Positions 45,984-55,310 of a stretch of DNA of 64,000 bases are shown here, in pieces. The translations under genes and the position numbers were made by a program. Within the stretch, counting starts at the first letter, position 1; every line of letters begins with the position of its first letter. The notes under the pieces were generated by a model. The model was given only the letters and a program-made list of their open reading frames with translations, made no database searches and was not told the DNA's origin. Origin of the DNA: Allobosea sp. LC85 (GTDB lineage Bacteria > Pseudomonadota > Alphaproteobacteria > Rhizobiales > Beijerinckiaceae); contig NZ_JPKG01000006.1 of the NCBI RefSeq assembly GCF_000735605.1, positions 310,001-374,000 on the forward strand. The letters are read 5' to 3'.

Positions 45984-47024
45984 ATGAGCAAGGCACCCCG
46001 CATACTGGCTGTCATCGCCCTTCTCGGCGCGGCCGCCGCCGGCGCCTGGTGGTATGGCCACCGCCCGGCCGAGCCGGCTGAGCTGATCCTCTATGGCAAT
46101 GTCGACCTCAGGCAGGCTTCGCTGGCCTTCAATGGCAGCGAACGCATTGCCGCGATCCTTGTCGAGGAGGGCAATGTCGTTCGCAGCGGGCAGGTCCTTG
46201 CGAAACTGGATACGAGCCGGCTGCAACCGCAGATCGACCAGATGGAAGCGACAGTCGGGGCTCAGAAGGCCGCGCTCGATCGATTGCGCAACGGTACCCG
46301 CCCCGAGGAGATCGCCCAGGCCCGGTCCAACCTGGAATCGGCCAGGGCGGATTCGGTCAACGCCGCCGCGCAATATGAGCGGCGGCGCGCCTTGTCCGCG
46401 AATGCCGTCAGCCAGCAGGATCTCGATGCCGCCAAGGCGCTTGCCGAGGTCACCAAGGCGAAGCTCGATGTCGCGCGGAGCGCGCTCGACCTTGCCCTCG
46501 CCGGCCCGCGCTCCGAGGACATCGCGCAGGCAGAGGCGCAGCTTCGTGGCAGCCAGGCGCAGCTTGCGCTCGTCCGGCGCCAATTGGTCGACGCGGAGCT
46601 GATTGCGCCCTTCGATGCCGTTATTCGCTCGCGGCTGATGGAACCCGGCGAGATGGCCTCGCCCAGCCGGCCTGTGCTTTCGCTTGCGATGACCGGCACG
46701 AAATGGGTGCGGACCTATGTGGCTGAACCGAAGCTCGGACAGGTCCGCTCCGGCATGCGGATGCAGGTCACCACGGACAGCTTTCCGAACCAGCCGCTCG
46801 AAGGCTGGATCGGTTTCATCTCGCCCGTCGCCGAATTCACGCCGAAGACCGTGCAGACCGAGGATCTGCGTACGAGCCTCGTCTACGAGATGCGTGTCTT
46901 CGTCGAGGACCCGCAGGACAGGCTGCGCCTCGGCATGCCGGCCACGGTCAGGCTCCTGCCGGGAGCCGAGGCTGCTATCGCAGACCGTGCTGCCGTGCCC
47001 GCGAGCGGGAAGGCCGAGCCATGA
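45984..47024 (+). CDS. HlyD-family periplasmic adaptor (YbhG-like)
   Basis: This 346-residue adaptor has an N-terminal membrane anchor (about 5-22). The first biotinyl/lipoyl half is RIAAILVEEGNVVRSGQVLAKLD. A long alpha-hairpin follows (about 80-185, rich in QARSNLESARADSVNAAAQYERRRAL-type heptads). The second half is AELIAPFDAVIRSRLMEPGEM, and a beta-barrel completes the protein. It links the ABC exporter encoded downstream to the outer membrane. Its stop overlaps the ATG of the ATPase gene (ATGA). The sequence before the ATG has no properly spaced Shine-Dalgarno (GAAGG abuts the start). Confidence 0.9.
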   Translation: MSKAPRILAVIALLGAAAAGAWWYGHRPAEPAELILYGNVDLRQASLAFNGSERIAAILVEEGNVVRSGQVLAKLDTSRLQPQIDQMEATVGAQKAALDRLRNGTRPEEIAQARSNLESARADSVNAAAQYERRRALSANAVSQQDLDAAKALAEVTKAKLDVARSALDLALAGPRSEDIAQAEAQLRGSQAQLALVRRQLVDAELIAPFDAVIRSRLMEPGEMASPSRPVLSLAMTGTKWVRTYVAEPKLGQVRSGMRMQVTTDSFPNQPLEGWIGFISPVAEFTPKTVQTEDLRTSLVYEMRVFVEDPQDRLRLGMPATVRLLPGAEAAIADRAAVPASGKAEP

Positions 47025-48793
47025 CCCCCGCCGCGCCCCCTTCACCCGTCACGGCGCGGACCCTCCACAAGACGTTCCGCCGTGCCACCGGTGAAACCGT
47101 CAAGGCACTCGACGATGTCTCCTTCGAGGCCAGGGGCGGCACGCTGACCGCCCTCGTCGGCCCCGACGGTGCGGGAAAGACGACATTACTGCGGCTGATC
47201 GCCGGGTTGATGAAACCTGATGAAGGCATGCTTCACGTCCTCGGCATTGCCGTCGCGGACGCCCCCCAGGCCGTCCAGGACCGCATCGGCTACATGCCGC
47301 AGAAGTTCGGGCTCTATGAGGATCTGAGCGTCCAGGAGAACCTCGATCTCTATGCCGATCTTCACGGCGTCGGCGCGGGCCAGCGCGAGCAAATCTATCC
47401 TCGCCTCTTCGAGATGACCCAGCTCCGGCCCTTCCGCGAGCGACTGGCCGGGAAGCTGTCCGGCGGAATGAAGCAGAAATTGGGGCTCGCCTGCACCCTC
47501 GTCCGTGCTCCCGAACTGCTGCTGCTGGACGAGCCGACGGTCGGCGTCGACCCGCTGTCGCGACGTGAACTCTGGGCAATCGTGCTCAAGCTGGTGCGCG
47601 AGGACGGGCTCACCGTGATCGTCAGCACCTCCTATCTCGACGAAGCCGAACTCTGCGACCATGCAGTCGTCATGCATGCCGGCAAGGTTCTGGCGCAAGG
47701 CACGCCGAGCGAGATCACGGCCAAAGCTCAGGGGCGCACCTTCATCATCGAGACGCCCGAGGGAATGCCGGCGCGTTCTCTGCAGGCACGATTGTTTCAG
47801 CGGGATGGCGTCATCGATGCCGTGCCCGAAGCCGGGCAGGTACGCGTCGTGCTTGCCGCAGCGAGCGAAACCGGCGCCCTCCCCCTCGGCGGCGGCACGC
47901 TTCAGCATCGCCTCGCACCGCCGCGTTTCGAGGACGGTTTCATGGTGCTGTTCGCCGCCGTCGCCGAGCGCACACGGACCAGTGCCGTGACGCTCGACCA
48001 GCCCACCTCCCCGGGCTCCGACGCAATTGCGGTCGAGGTCCACGACCTCGTTCGCACCTTCGGCGATTTCACCGCTGTCGATCATGTCAGCTTCCAGGTC
48101 CGGAGCGGCGAAATCTACGGGCTTCTCGGCCCCAACGGCGCCGGCAAGAGCACCACGTTCCGGATGCTCTGCGGGCTGCTGCCGGCCTCACATGGCACGC
48201 TGCGTGTCGCCGGCGCGGATCTGCGGACATCGCGCGCCGAGGCGCGGCGCAGGCTTGGCTATGTCGCCCAGAAATTCTCGCTCTACGGCCAGTTGAGCGT
48301 CGACGAGAATCTCGACTTCTTCGCCAGCGCCTATGGGCTGCGTGGCCGGCGCAAGGCGGACCGGATCGCCTGGGCGAAGCAGCAGTTCGAGCTCGACACC
48401 TTCTCCCGGCTGCCGAGCGGGCAATTGCCCGGCGGCTTCAAGCAGCGCCTCGCGATGGGGACAGCCCTGCTGCACGAGCCGGACATCCTCTTCCTCGATG
48501 AGGCGACGAGTGGCGCCGACCCGATCGCGCGACGCGAATTCTGGGGCCGGATCACGGCGCTCTCCGAGCAGGGCGTCACCGTGATCGTGACCACGCATTT
48601 CATGGAGGAAGCAGAGTATTGCGACCGGATCATCATCCTCGATGCCGGACGAAACCTGGCGGAGGGCACACCGGCCGAGATCAGGGCCCATGCAACAGCC
48701 CAGGACGGACGCCAGCCAACGATGGAGGACGCCTTCATCGCTATCGTCGAGGCCTCGCGTGACGCGCCTGCCGAGCGGAGGCCGGCAGCATGA
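47021..48793 (+). CDS. ABC exporter ATPase with two fused nucleotide-binding domains (YbhF-like)
   Basis: This 590-residue protein contains two ABC domains. Domain 1 has Walker A GPDGAGKTT (47-55), signature LSGGMKQKLGLA and Walker B LLLDEPTVGVD. Domain 2 has Walker A GPNGAGKST (370-378), a signature altered to LPGGFKQRLAMG, and Walker B ILFLDEATSGAD. Each domain has its own switch His region (TSYLDEAE; TTHFMEEAE). This tandem arrangement, together with the adaptor and two ABC-2 permeases, is that of YbhF, part of a multidrug/cation exporter. It overlaps both neighbours by ATGA junctions. Confidence 0.93.
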   Translation: MTPAAPPSPVTARTLHKTFRRATGETVKALDDVSFEARGGTLTALVGPDGAGKTTLLRLIAGLMKPDEGMLHVLGIAVADAPQAVQDRIGYMPQKFGLYEDLSVQENLDLYADLHGVGAGQREQIYPRLFEMTQLRPFRERLAGKLSGGMKQKLGLACTLVRAPELLLLDEPTVGVDPLSRRELWAIVLKLVREDGLTVIVSTSYLDEAELCDHAVVMHAGKVLAQGTPSEITAKAQGRTFIIETPEGMPARSLQARLFQRDGVIDAVPEAGQVRVVLAAASETGALPLGGGTLQHRLAPPRFEDGFMVLFAAVAERTRTSAVTLDQPTSPGSDAIAVEVHDLVRTFGDFTAVDHVSFQVRSGEIYGLLGPNGAGKSTTFRMLCGLLPASHGTLRVAGADLRTSRAEARRRLGYVAQKFSLYGQLSVDENLDFFASAYGLRGRRKADRIAWAKQQFELDTFSRLPSGQLPGGFKQRLAMGTALLHEPDILFLDEATSGADPIARREFWGRITALSEQGVTVIVTTHFMEEAEYCDRIIILDAGRNLAEGTPAEIRAHATAQDGRQPTMEDAFIAIVEASRDAPAERRPAA

Positions 48794-49935
48794 CCGCCGT
48801 GACCTCACAGACCGGTGGGACGGCAAGGCTGCGCCGCATCATGGCGCTGATCCGGAAGGAAGGTTGGCAGGTCATGCGCGACCCGAGCAGCGTCGCGATC
48901 GGCATCGTCATGCCGATGCTGCTGCTCGTGCTCTTCGGCTACGGGCTCTCCTTCGACGTCAAGAACGTTCCGGTCGCGATCGTGATGGAGGACATCTCGG
49001 CCGAGGCGCGCGGCGCGGCGTCGAGCTTCGAACTCTCCGACTATTTCAACGCGATGCAGGTCAAGACCATGGCCGAAGCCGAGCGGATGATGCTCGACAG
49101 GCACGTCAACGCCATCGTCCGCATCCCGCCCGATTTCGCGCGCCGGATGGAGCAGGGCACGGCCGAGATCCAGGTGCTGGTCCATGGCACCGACGCCAAT
49201 ACCGCCCGCATCTCGCTCGGCTACGCTCAGGGTGCGGTTGCGACCTGGATGGCGCGCGAGGTCGCAATGGGTCGCATCATCGCCAGTCCGTCCGTCTCGA
49301 TCGAGAGCCGGCTTTGGTTCAACGATGCCAATAACAGCAGCTACTTCCTGGTTCCCGGCCTGATCGTGCTCGTGATGACGCTGATCGGCGCATTGCTGAC
49401 CGCGCTTGTCGTCGCGCGGGAATGGGAGCGCGGAACGTTCGAGGCGCTGTTCGTCACGCCTGTGCGCCCCGGCGAGATCCTGCTCGGCAAGACAGTGCCC
49501 TATTTCATCCTCGGCATGATCGGGCTCACCCTGTCGATCCTCGGCGCCAAGCTGCTCTTCGGCGTGCCGATCAGGGGCTCGCTCGGGCTGCTGGTTGCCG
49601 TGTCGATGCTCTATCTGATTGTCGCGCTCGGCATCGGCCTGCTGATCTCGTCACTGACCAGGAGCCAGTTCGTCGCGAGCCAGATCACGATCATCGCCAC
49701 CTTTCTCCCGGCGATGATGCTGTCCGGCTTCATGTTCGACATCCGCAGCATGCCGGCAGCGATCCAGGTGATCACGCATATCTTCCCGGCGCGTTACTTC
49801 GTGAGCGTGCTGCAGACCCTGTTCCTCGCCGGAGATATCTGGCCGGTGATCCTGCCGAATGCGGCAGTGCTGGCCGTCATGGCCGTGGCGCTGATCGCGC
49901 TTGCGATCCGCGCGACGCGCAAGACCATCGGGTGA
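48790..49935 (+). CDS. ABC-2 type exporter permease (YbhS-like)
   Basis: This 381-residue permease has an N-terminal transmembrane helix (about 31-55), a large periplasmic domain of roughly 150 residues and five C-terminal helices beginning near 180. The ABC-2 family block EWERGTFEALFVTPVRPGEILLGK is clear. It starts within the ATPase stop (ATGA) and ends 7 bp before the next permease gene, so the two permeases are made in step, presumably as a heterodimer. Confidence 0.92.
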   Translation: MTAVTSQTGGTARLRRIMALIRKEGWQVMRDPSSVAIGIVMPMLLLVLFGYGLSFDVKNVPVAIVMEDISAEARGAASSFELSDYFNAMQVKTMAEAERMMLDRHVNAIVRIPPDFARRMEQGTAEIQVLVHGTDANTARISLGYAQGAVATWMAREVAMGRIIASPSVSIESRLWFNDANNSSYFLVPGLIVLVMTLIGALLTALVVAREWERGTFEALFVTPVRPGEILLGKTVPYFILGMIGLTLSILGAKLLFGVPIRGSLGLLVAVSMLYLIVALGIGLLISSLTRSQFVASQITIIATFLPAMMLSGFMFDIRSMPAAIQVITHIFPARYFVSVLQTLFLAGDIWPVILPNAAVLAVMAVALIALAIRATRKTIG

Positions 49936-49942
49936 GGTGGCC

Positions 49943-51061
49943 ATGCTCGACATTCTGCAGCGCATCCTAGCCCTGATCCGCAAGGAACTCCTCGCGATCC
50001 TGAAGGATCCGAAGAGCCGCGTCTCCCTGATCGCCCCGCCGGTTCTGCAGTGCCTGATCTTCGGCTATGCCGCGACCTATGACCTCAACAACGTGTCCTA
50101 TGCGTTGCTCGACCACGACCGCAGCGCGGTCTCACGGGCGCTGATCGCGCGCCTGGACGGCTCCGGCACATTCACACGCGTTGCCACGCTCGACGTCGAG
50201 CAACAGATCGCCGATATGATCAACGACCAGCGCGCCTTGCTGGTGATCACAATTCCCTACGATTTCGAGCGCGGTCTGCAGGCCGGGACCGCGCCCGCCG
50301 TGCAAGTCATCGCCGACGGGCGCAACTCCAATACCGCAGGCACCGCGCAAAGCTATGTCGGCCAGATCGTGACCGGTTTCGCGGCCGAGTGGCAGATTTC
50401 GCGCGGCCGGCCTGGCCCGCCCGTGCGAATGACCACGCGGGCCTGGTACAACCCCACCCTCGAAACGCGCTGGTACATGGTTCCGGCCCTGATCGGCACC
50501 ATCACCATGATGATGACAATGATGCTGACTGCGATGTCGGTGGCGCGCGAGCGCGAGGAAGGCACGTTCGATCAGTTGCTGGTGACCCCGTTCCGTCCCT
50601 CGGAAATCATGGTGGGCAAGGCGGTCCCCGCCATGATGATCGGACTGACCCAGTCGACGCTGATCCTGCTGGTGGCGCAGCTCTGGTTCCAGATCCCGTT
50701 TTCCGGCAGTTTTGCGATGCTCTATCTCGGCCTCTTCCTGTTCCTCGCGGCATCGGTCGGGATCGGCCTCTTCATCTCATCCATCGCGGGCAACATGCAG
50801 CAGGCAATGATCGGCTCCTTCGTGCTGCTGATGCCTTTCATGCTGCTTTCGGGCCTGACCGCGCCGATCGGCAACATGCCCGAGATCCTGCAGTACTTCA
50901 CCCTGATCAACCCGCTGCGCTACGCCATCAGCATCACGCATCAGATCTATCTGGAGGGTGCCGGAATCAGGCAGCTCTTGCCGGAGATGCTGGCGCTCGT
51001 CGCCATTGCCGCCGCGACCTTGCCCTTCGCCGCCTGGATGTTCAGGAACCGGCTGGTCTGA
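49943..51061 (+). CDS. ABC-2 type exporter permease (YbhR-like)
   Basis: This 372-residue permease has the same topology as its upstream partner: first helix about 22-42, periplasmic domain, then five helices from about 175. It carries the matching family block REREEGTFDQLLVTPFRPSEIMVGKA. ATG at 49943 with GAGGTGG upstream is chosen over an in-frame start inside the previous gene. It is the last gene of the exporter operon and converges with nagA 20 bp away. Confidence 0.92.
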   Translation: MLDILQRILALIRKELLAILKDPKSRVSLIAPPVLQCLIFGYAATYDLNNVSYALLDHDRSAVSRALIARLDGSGTFTRVATLDVEQQIADMINDQRALLVITIPYDFERGLQAGTAPAVQVIADGRNSNTAGTAQSYVGQIVTGFAAEWQISRGRPGPPVRMTTRAWYNPTLETRWYMVPALIGTITMMMTMMLTAMSVAREREEGTFDQLLVTPFRPSEIMVGKAVPAMMIGLTQSTLILLVAQLWFQIPFSGSFAMLYLGLFLFLAASVGIGLFISSIAGNMQQAMIGSFVLLMPFMLLSGLTAPIGNMPEILQYFTLINPLRYAISITHQIYLEGAGIRQLLPEMLALVAIAAATLPFAAWMFRNRLV

Positions 51062-51081
51062 GCCGATCGCGCCTCGAGGAT

Positions 51082-52197
51082 CTAGCCGCCGGTGCGCAGC
51101 ACGGAGAATTCCGCCCGCCGCCCCGGCGCGATCCGGCCATGGCGGGTGGAAAGGCCGAGAAAAGCCGCCGGCGTTGCGCTCGCCATCGCCAGGGCCTGCT
51201 CAAGCGTCGCGCCGCCGTGCCGATATGCGTTGAGAATCGCGGCATTCATGTCGAGATGAGCGCCTGCGAGCCGGCCCTCGGCATTGACGAGGCGGCCACC
51301 GCTGACATGGATCGTCTCGCCGAAGAGTTCGAAGGCATCCCGGTCCGCGCCGATCGTCGCCATCGCGTCGGTGACCAGCATCATCCTTTCCGGGCCGATC
51401 GCGCGGAACGCCGCCTGGAAGGACGGCCAGGCGACATGATGCCCGTCCGCGATGATGCCGGCGGTGAGCCCCATGCCCGCCATCGCCGAACCGACCACGC
51501 CCGGCTCGCGCGAGCCGAGCTGCGACATGGCGTTGAACAAATGCGTGACACCGCTCAGGCCCTCGGCATGGGCCGCCGCCACCTGCGCCGCGCTCGCGTT
51601 GGAATGGCCGGCGCAGACCTTGACGCCACGCGCGACCAGGGCACGGATGAAGCCGGAAGGCACGCATTCGGGCGCAAGCGTCACCAGTGTCACGCCAGAG
51701 GAGCCAAGAGACGCCAGCAGGTCGACATCCTCCGGCTCCGGCCTCAGCAGATTGGCGACCAGATGCGCACCATGGCGCTCGGGGTTGATGAAGGGGCCTT
51801 CGATGTGCAGGCCGAGAACGCCCGGCACAGCTCGCTCGATCGCTTCGCGTGCGGCGTCGATGGCCTTTGCAATATCTGCTCTGCTGGCGCTGATGAGGGT
51901 TGGTAGCAGGAAGCGCGTGCCGAAGCGGGCATGGGCGGCGCTGATCGCAGCCATGCCGTCGGCGCTCAACGTATCGTTCAGCATGACGCCGCCGCCGCCA
52001 TTGACCTGAACATCGATGAAGCCCGGCGCGAGCACGGCGTCGTCCGGCAGTTCGTCGATAACACAGTGCGGCTGCGCGCTCGACGGCAGCATCTCAGTGA
52101 CGATCCCGTCTTCGGCGATGACGAGGCGATCCAGCCAGATCTGCTCGCCATCGAACAGGCGCGGCGCGCGCCAGCCCTGCCGCCGCGGTGCCATCAC
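51082..52197 (-). CDS. nagA: N-acetylglucosamine-6-phosphate deacetylase
   Basis: This 371-residue amidohydrolase removes acetate from GlcNAc-6-phosphate. Seen: GFIDVQVNGGGG (the alphaproteobacterial form of the usual HxH strand), metal-ligand Glu in HIEGPFINPERHGAH, His in CAGHSNASAAQ, THLFNAM, the catalytic Asp in LVTDAMATIG, and the C-terminal GRIAPGRRAEFSVL. It acts after MurQ, which supplies GlcNAc-6-phosphate from MurNAc-6-phosphate, and before the SIS deaminase encoded just upstream. The GTG at 52197 overlaps the deaminase stop (GTGA); ATG at 52194 is equally possible. Last gene of the murQ operon. Confidence 0.95.
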   Translation of the reverse strand: MMAPRRQGWRAPRLFDGEQIWLDRLVIAEDGIVTEMLPSSAQPHCVIDELPDDAVLAPGFIDVQVNGGGGVMLNDTLSADGMAAISAAHARFGTRFLLPTLISASRADIAKAIDAAREAIERAVPGVLGLHIEGPFINPERHGAHLVANLLRPEPEDVDLLASLGSSGVTLVTLAPECVPSGFIRALVARGVKVCAGHSNASAAQVAAAHAEGLSGVTHLFNAMSQLGSREPGVVGSAMAGMGLTAGIIADGHHVAWPSFQAAFRAIGPERMMLVTDAMATIGADRDAFELFGETIHVSGGRLVNAEGRLAGAHLDMNAAILNAYRHGGATLEQALAMASATPAAFLGLSTRHGRIAPGRRAEFSVLRTGG

Positions 52198-53225
52198 AAT
52201 GTCTCCGTGACCTTGACCAGCCCCGGCGGGCGGTCGACATCGCGGCCAAGGCGCACCGCCTCGGCTTCAAGCGCGCGATAGACCGGAACCAGCAGCGCGA
52301 TCGCGTCGAGCACTGGGTCGCCCGCTGCCAGTCCCGGAAGAGTCGGCCGCGGCCCGCTCCCCGAGAAGATCGACGCACCTTCGCGAGCGAGCGTCGCCAG
52401 CGCCTCCTCGATGCTGTCCGAAACCTCGCCGCCGGCATTGAGGCCGAGGATCGGATGCTCGCTCCGGATCGCAGCCTTGGGACCGTGCAGGACCTCTGCG
52501 GAACTGAACGCCAGCACGGGCACGCCCAGGACTTCGGCTGCCTTGAGCGCGGCCTCGCGCGCCGGGCCCAGCGTCAAACCGCGCCCGATGACGAAACCCG
52601 CCGGTGCGTCGGAGAGCCGGCGCGCCCAGGCAGACCAGTCAAGCGCGAGCGCCTGGGCAAGACGTTCGGGAGCCGCCTGCGCTGACGACACGAGCGCTGC
52701 GTCCCCGCTCAGCCGCGCGACCAGCAGCATGCCGGCCAGCATCGTGTTCACAACCGTCTTGGTTGCGGCCACTGCGAGTTCGGGACCTGCCGTGATCGGG
52801 ATGACATGGCGGCAGGCACGAGCGGCAGGGGAATTCGGGTCATTGACGATGGCGACCGTTTGCGCCCCGGCAGCTGTCGCCTGCTCGGCCGCCGCCACGA
52901 GATCGGGACTGCGGCCGGACTGCGAGATCAGGATATACAGCGCCTCCTTGAGACGCGGACTCGCGCCATAGCGCGTCACCACCGACGGGGCGGCCGCGGC
53001 AGAGCTCAAGCCCAGGCGGGTCTCGATCAGATAGCGCAGATGCGTGCCTGCATGGCCGGAACTGCCACGGCCGCTGACGACGACATGACTGACGCGCGGC
53101 ATCTGCAACGCCTCGACGACACGCGCAATCTCGCCTGTGCCCTCCTGCAGCAGCCGCGCCGCCGCCTGGGGGATCTCAGCGATCTCGCCCGACATGCGGG
53201 AGGCCTTCTGATCCTGTAATGTCAC
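52194..53225 (-). CDS. SIS-domain glucosamine-6-phosphate deaminase (NagB-II type)
   Basis: This 343-residue protein has two SIS sugar-phosphate isomerase domains (SGRGSSGHAGTHLRYLIE, LYILISQSGRSPDLVAAAE, then FVIGRGLTLGPAREAALKAAEVL and SSAEVLHGPKAAI). It has no glutaminase domain, which separates it from GlmS. In this context it most likely deaminates GlcN-6-phosphate to fructose-6-phosphate. GTG at 53225 overlaps the GntR gene stop by four bases; ATG at 53195 is the alternative. Confidence 0.9.
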   Translation of the reverse strand: MTLQDQKASRMSGEIAEIPQAAARLLQEGTGEIARVVEALQMPRVSHVVVSGRGSSGHAGTHLRYLIETRLGLSSAAAAPSVVTRYGASPRLKEALYILISQSGRSPDLVAAAEQATAAGAQTVAIVNDPNSPAARACRHVIPITAGPELAVAATKTVVNTMLAGMLLVARLSGDAALVSSAQAAPERLAQALALDWSAWARRLSDAPAGFVIGRGLTLGPAREAALKAAEVLGVPVLAFSSAEVLHGPKAAIRSEHPILGLNAGGEVSDSIEEALATLAREGASIFSGSGPRPTLPGLAAGDPVLDAIALLVPVYRALEAEAVRLGRDVDRPPGLVKVTETL

Positions 53226-54055
53226 GATTGCGGCCCCATCGCTTCGCCCTTCAAGGTCGCGACAAAATCATAGCGATCGCCGCGATAGGCGGAGAGCGTG
53301 AACTCGACCGGCTTGCCATTGCCGAGAAACGCACGGCGCTCGATCCTGAGCAGCGCGCTGCCTGCCGGAATGCCGAGATGCTTCGCCTCATCGGCCGTCG
53401 CGAGGCCGGCATGGATGCGCTGCACGCCATGGGCCGGCGCTGCGCCCCTCTGAGCGAGCGCGGCATAGAGCGAGGTCTCGATCAGATCCGGCGACGGCAG
53501 GATGGTGGCTGGCACGACGGCGCATTCAATCGCCAGCGGCTCGCCATCCGCCGTTCTGACCCGGATCAAGCGGACGACCACGTCGCTCGGCCCGAGGCCC
53601 AGCGCCATCGATTCCTGCGGCTTCGGCCGCGCCAGTTCCTTCGACAGCCAGATCGAACCCGGCCGGCCGCCGCGGTTCTCGATATCGGTCGAGAAACTTG
53701 CCAGGACCGAGAGCGGCTGTTCCATGCGCGACGCGACAAAGGTGCCCGAGCCGTGCCGTCGCGACAACGCGCCGCTGCGAATGAGCTCGTCGATGGCATT
53801 GCGCACGGTGACCCGGGCGTAGCCGGTCAGCTGGGCGAGATCGCGCTCGGAGGGAACGGCGTCGCCCGGAAGGAAGACCTCGGTCTCGATCAGCCGGGAC
53901 AGCGCGCCTGCGAGCCTGAGATAGCGTGGCGTCGGGTCGTCTCCGGCGAGCGCCTGAAGGATTGCCTGCTGCTTGGCCGGCATCGCCTCGGGGGCGGCGT
54001 CGGACGCGCCCTCGCGCGGACGTCGCGGACCGCGCCCGGGTGAGGTTTCGCTCAC
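53222..54055 (-). CDS. GntR/HutC-family regulator of the recycling locus
   Basis: This 277-residue regulator has an N-terminal winged helix (LSRLIETEVFLPGDAVPSERDLAQLTGYARVTVRNAIDELIRSG, RRHGSGTFV) and a C-terminal UTRA effector domain (LIRVRTADGEPLAIECAVVP, IHAGLATADEAKHLGIPAGSALLRIERRAF). UTRA regulators such as NagR/YvoA sense amino-sugar phosphates. GTG at 54055 overlaps the murQ stop (GTGA). Candidate operators are the shared half-site pairs before murQ and before the binding-protein gene. Confidence 0.92.
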   Translation of the reverse strand: MSETSPGRGPRRPREGASDAAPEAMPAKQQAILQALAGDDPTPRYLRLAGALSRLIETEVFLPGDAVPSERDLAQLTGYARVTVRNAIDELIRSGALSRRHGSGTFVASRMEQPLSVLASFSTDIENRGGRPGSIWLSKELARPKPQESMALGLGPSDVVVRLIRVRTADGEPLAIECAVVPATILPSPDLIETSLYAALAQRGAAPAHGVQRIHAGLATADEAKHLGIPAGSALLRIERRAFLGNGKPVEFTLSAYRGDRYDFVATLKGEAMGPQS

Positions 54056-54978
54056 GGGGCCGCCCTGGGAGGCGCCTTGATCGGGTCGTTCGTCCCGACA
54101 CCGAGATCGAACAGGGCCAGGCGCAGGTTGCCGTGATGGCGCGCGAGCAAGGTCTCGGCCAAGGCAGCCTCGGCGCCGCTTGCAAGCAGCACCGCGCGCT
54201 TCACATCGCCGCCGGCGCGGTCGAGGTGCCGGGCGGCGGCTTCCATGCCGCACCCGGTGATCATCTCGACCATTTGCGCGGCCCGCAGCCTGAGCTTGGC
54301 ATTGGTCGCGCGCATATGAACCATCAAGCCGCGATAGACCCGGCCGAGGCGAATCATCAGCAGCGTCGAGAACAGGTTGAGCACGATCTTCTGGGCGGTG
54401 CCTGCCTTCATCCGGGTCGAGCCGGCGACGACCTCTTCCCCGGTTTCCGTCAGGATACCGAGATCCGCGGTGCGCAGCAGCGCCGAGCCGCGGTTGTTGG
54501 CGACGCCGATGGTCAGCGCGCCACGGGCCTTGGCCTCTCCGATGGCGGCGAGCGTGTAAGGCGTACGACCGCTGGCAGCGAGACCGATCACGACGTCGTT
54601 CGGCCCGACATCGGTGCGGCGCATCGCGCCGGCGCCGTCATCGACAGAATCCTCGGCATTCTCGACGGCGTGGAGGATCGCCTCATCGCCACCAGCGATG
54701 GCAAAGCCCAACCGCTCTTCCGGCCAGTCGAAGGTTGGGGTCAGCTCGGCGCCGTCCTGCACGCCGATGCGGCCCGAGGTGCCGGCGCCCGCATAGATCA
54801 GACGGCCGCCGGCCTCGAGGCGCGGTACAGCCGCGGCAACGGCTTCCGCGATCGCCGGCAAGGACGAGGCGATGGTGGCGACAGCCGCAAGCTGGCCTTC
54901 GTAAAGCGCCTTGAGGATGTCGAGGTCGCCCCAGGCATCAAGTTCTCGAAAGCGCGCGCTGACGTCTTCAGTCGCCAT
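54052..54978 (-). CDS. murQ: N-acetylmuramic acid 6-phosphate etherase
   Basis: This 308-residue SIS-fold enzyme cleaves the lactyl ether of MurNAc-6-phosphate, giving GlcNAc-6-phosphate and D-lactate. Typical blocks: LIYAGAGTSGRIGVQDGAELTPTF (with the catalytic Glu region), AIAGGDEAI, AENAEDS, GLAASGRTPYTL, TEVVAGSTRMKAGTAQK-like EEVVAGSTRMKAGTAQK, and MITGCGMEAAARHL. ATG at 54978 follows GAGGGGC. First gene of a four-gene operon (murQ, gntR, SIS deaminase, nagA) tied together by GTGA overlaps. Confidence 0.96.
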   Translation of the reverse strand: MATEDVSARFRELDAWGDLDILKALYEGQLAAVATIASSLPAIAEAVAAAVPRLEAGGRLIYAGAGTSGRIGVQDGAELTPTFDWPEERLGFAIAGGDEAILHAVENAEDSVDDGAGAMRRTDVGPNDVVIGLAASGRTPYTLAAIGEAKARGALTIGVANNRGSALLRTADLGILTETGEEVVAGSTRMKAGTAQKIVLNLFSTLLMIRLGRVYRGLMVHMRATNAKLRLRAAQMVEMITGCGMEAAARHLDRAGGDVKRAVLLASGAEAALAETLLARHHGNLRLALFDLGVGTNDPIKAPPRAAP

Positions 54979-55310
54979 GGATAGCCCCTCGTGACCAGAC
55001 CAAATTAAGTCCACTTTAGCCCAGTAGCAAGCGAGGAACCGAAGGGGAAGAGATGTTTCGGCCGGCAGCCACACCAGCGCCCCTCGTCTCTCTCCGTTGG
55101 CGAACCGGTCATGCCGGCCTGGTTCCCACGTCACGAAGGCGAGGCAAGCCAGCCGATCGCGCCGCAACGGGCCGTTTCATCTGGGGCGACGCGGATCAAT
55201 CGCCGCCTCTCCGACGGTGGAGACGACACACCCTGCCGTTCTGCGGAAGGCCTGATTGCGGGGGGCTTGCGCACTGGCTCGCCGCCCGACTCGCGCCGTT
55301 TGCTCGAAGA
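54979..55310. other. Intergenic region between murQ and anmK
   Basis: These 332 bp hold the murQ promoter side, including an AT-rich stretch with a candidate GntR operator (54998-55013). The remainder (about 55040-55310) is GC-rich. I see no gene, repeat or RNA there that I can support. Confidence 0.6.
54998..55013 (-). promoter_or_regulatory. Candidate GntR operator before murQ
   Basis: On the murQ coding strand this reads TGGAC-TTAATT-TGGTC, 20 bp upstream of the ATG. The same two-half-site pattern, in the same orientation to transcription, occurs before the binding-protein gene at 56497-56512. I saw it nowhere else while reading, but I have not searched exhaustively. Confidence 0.5.

Noticed and set aside
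52194..53225. SIS protein considered as glucosamine-fructose-6-phosphate aminotransferase (GlmS)
   Set aside because: The N-terminal glutaminase domain is absent and the length fits two SIS domains only.
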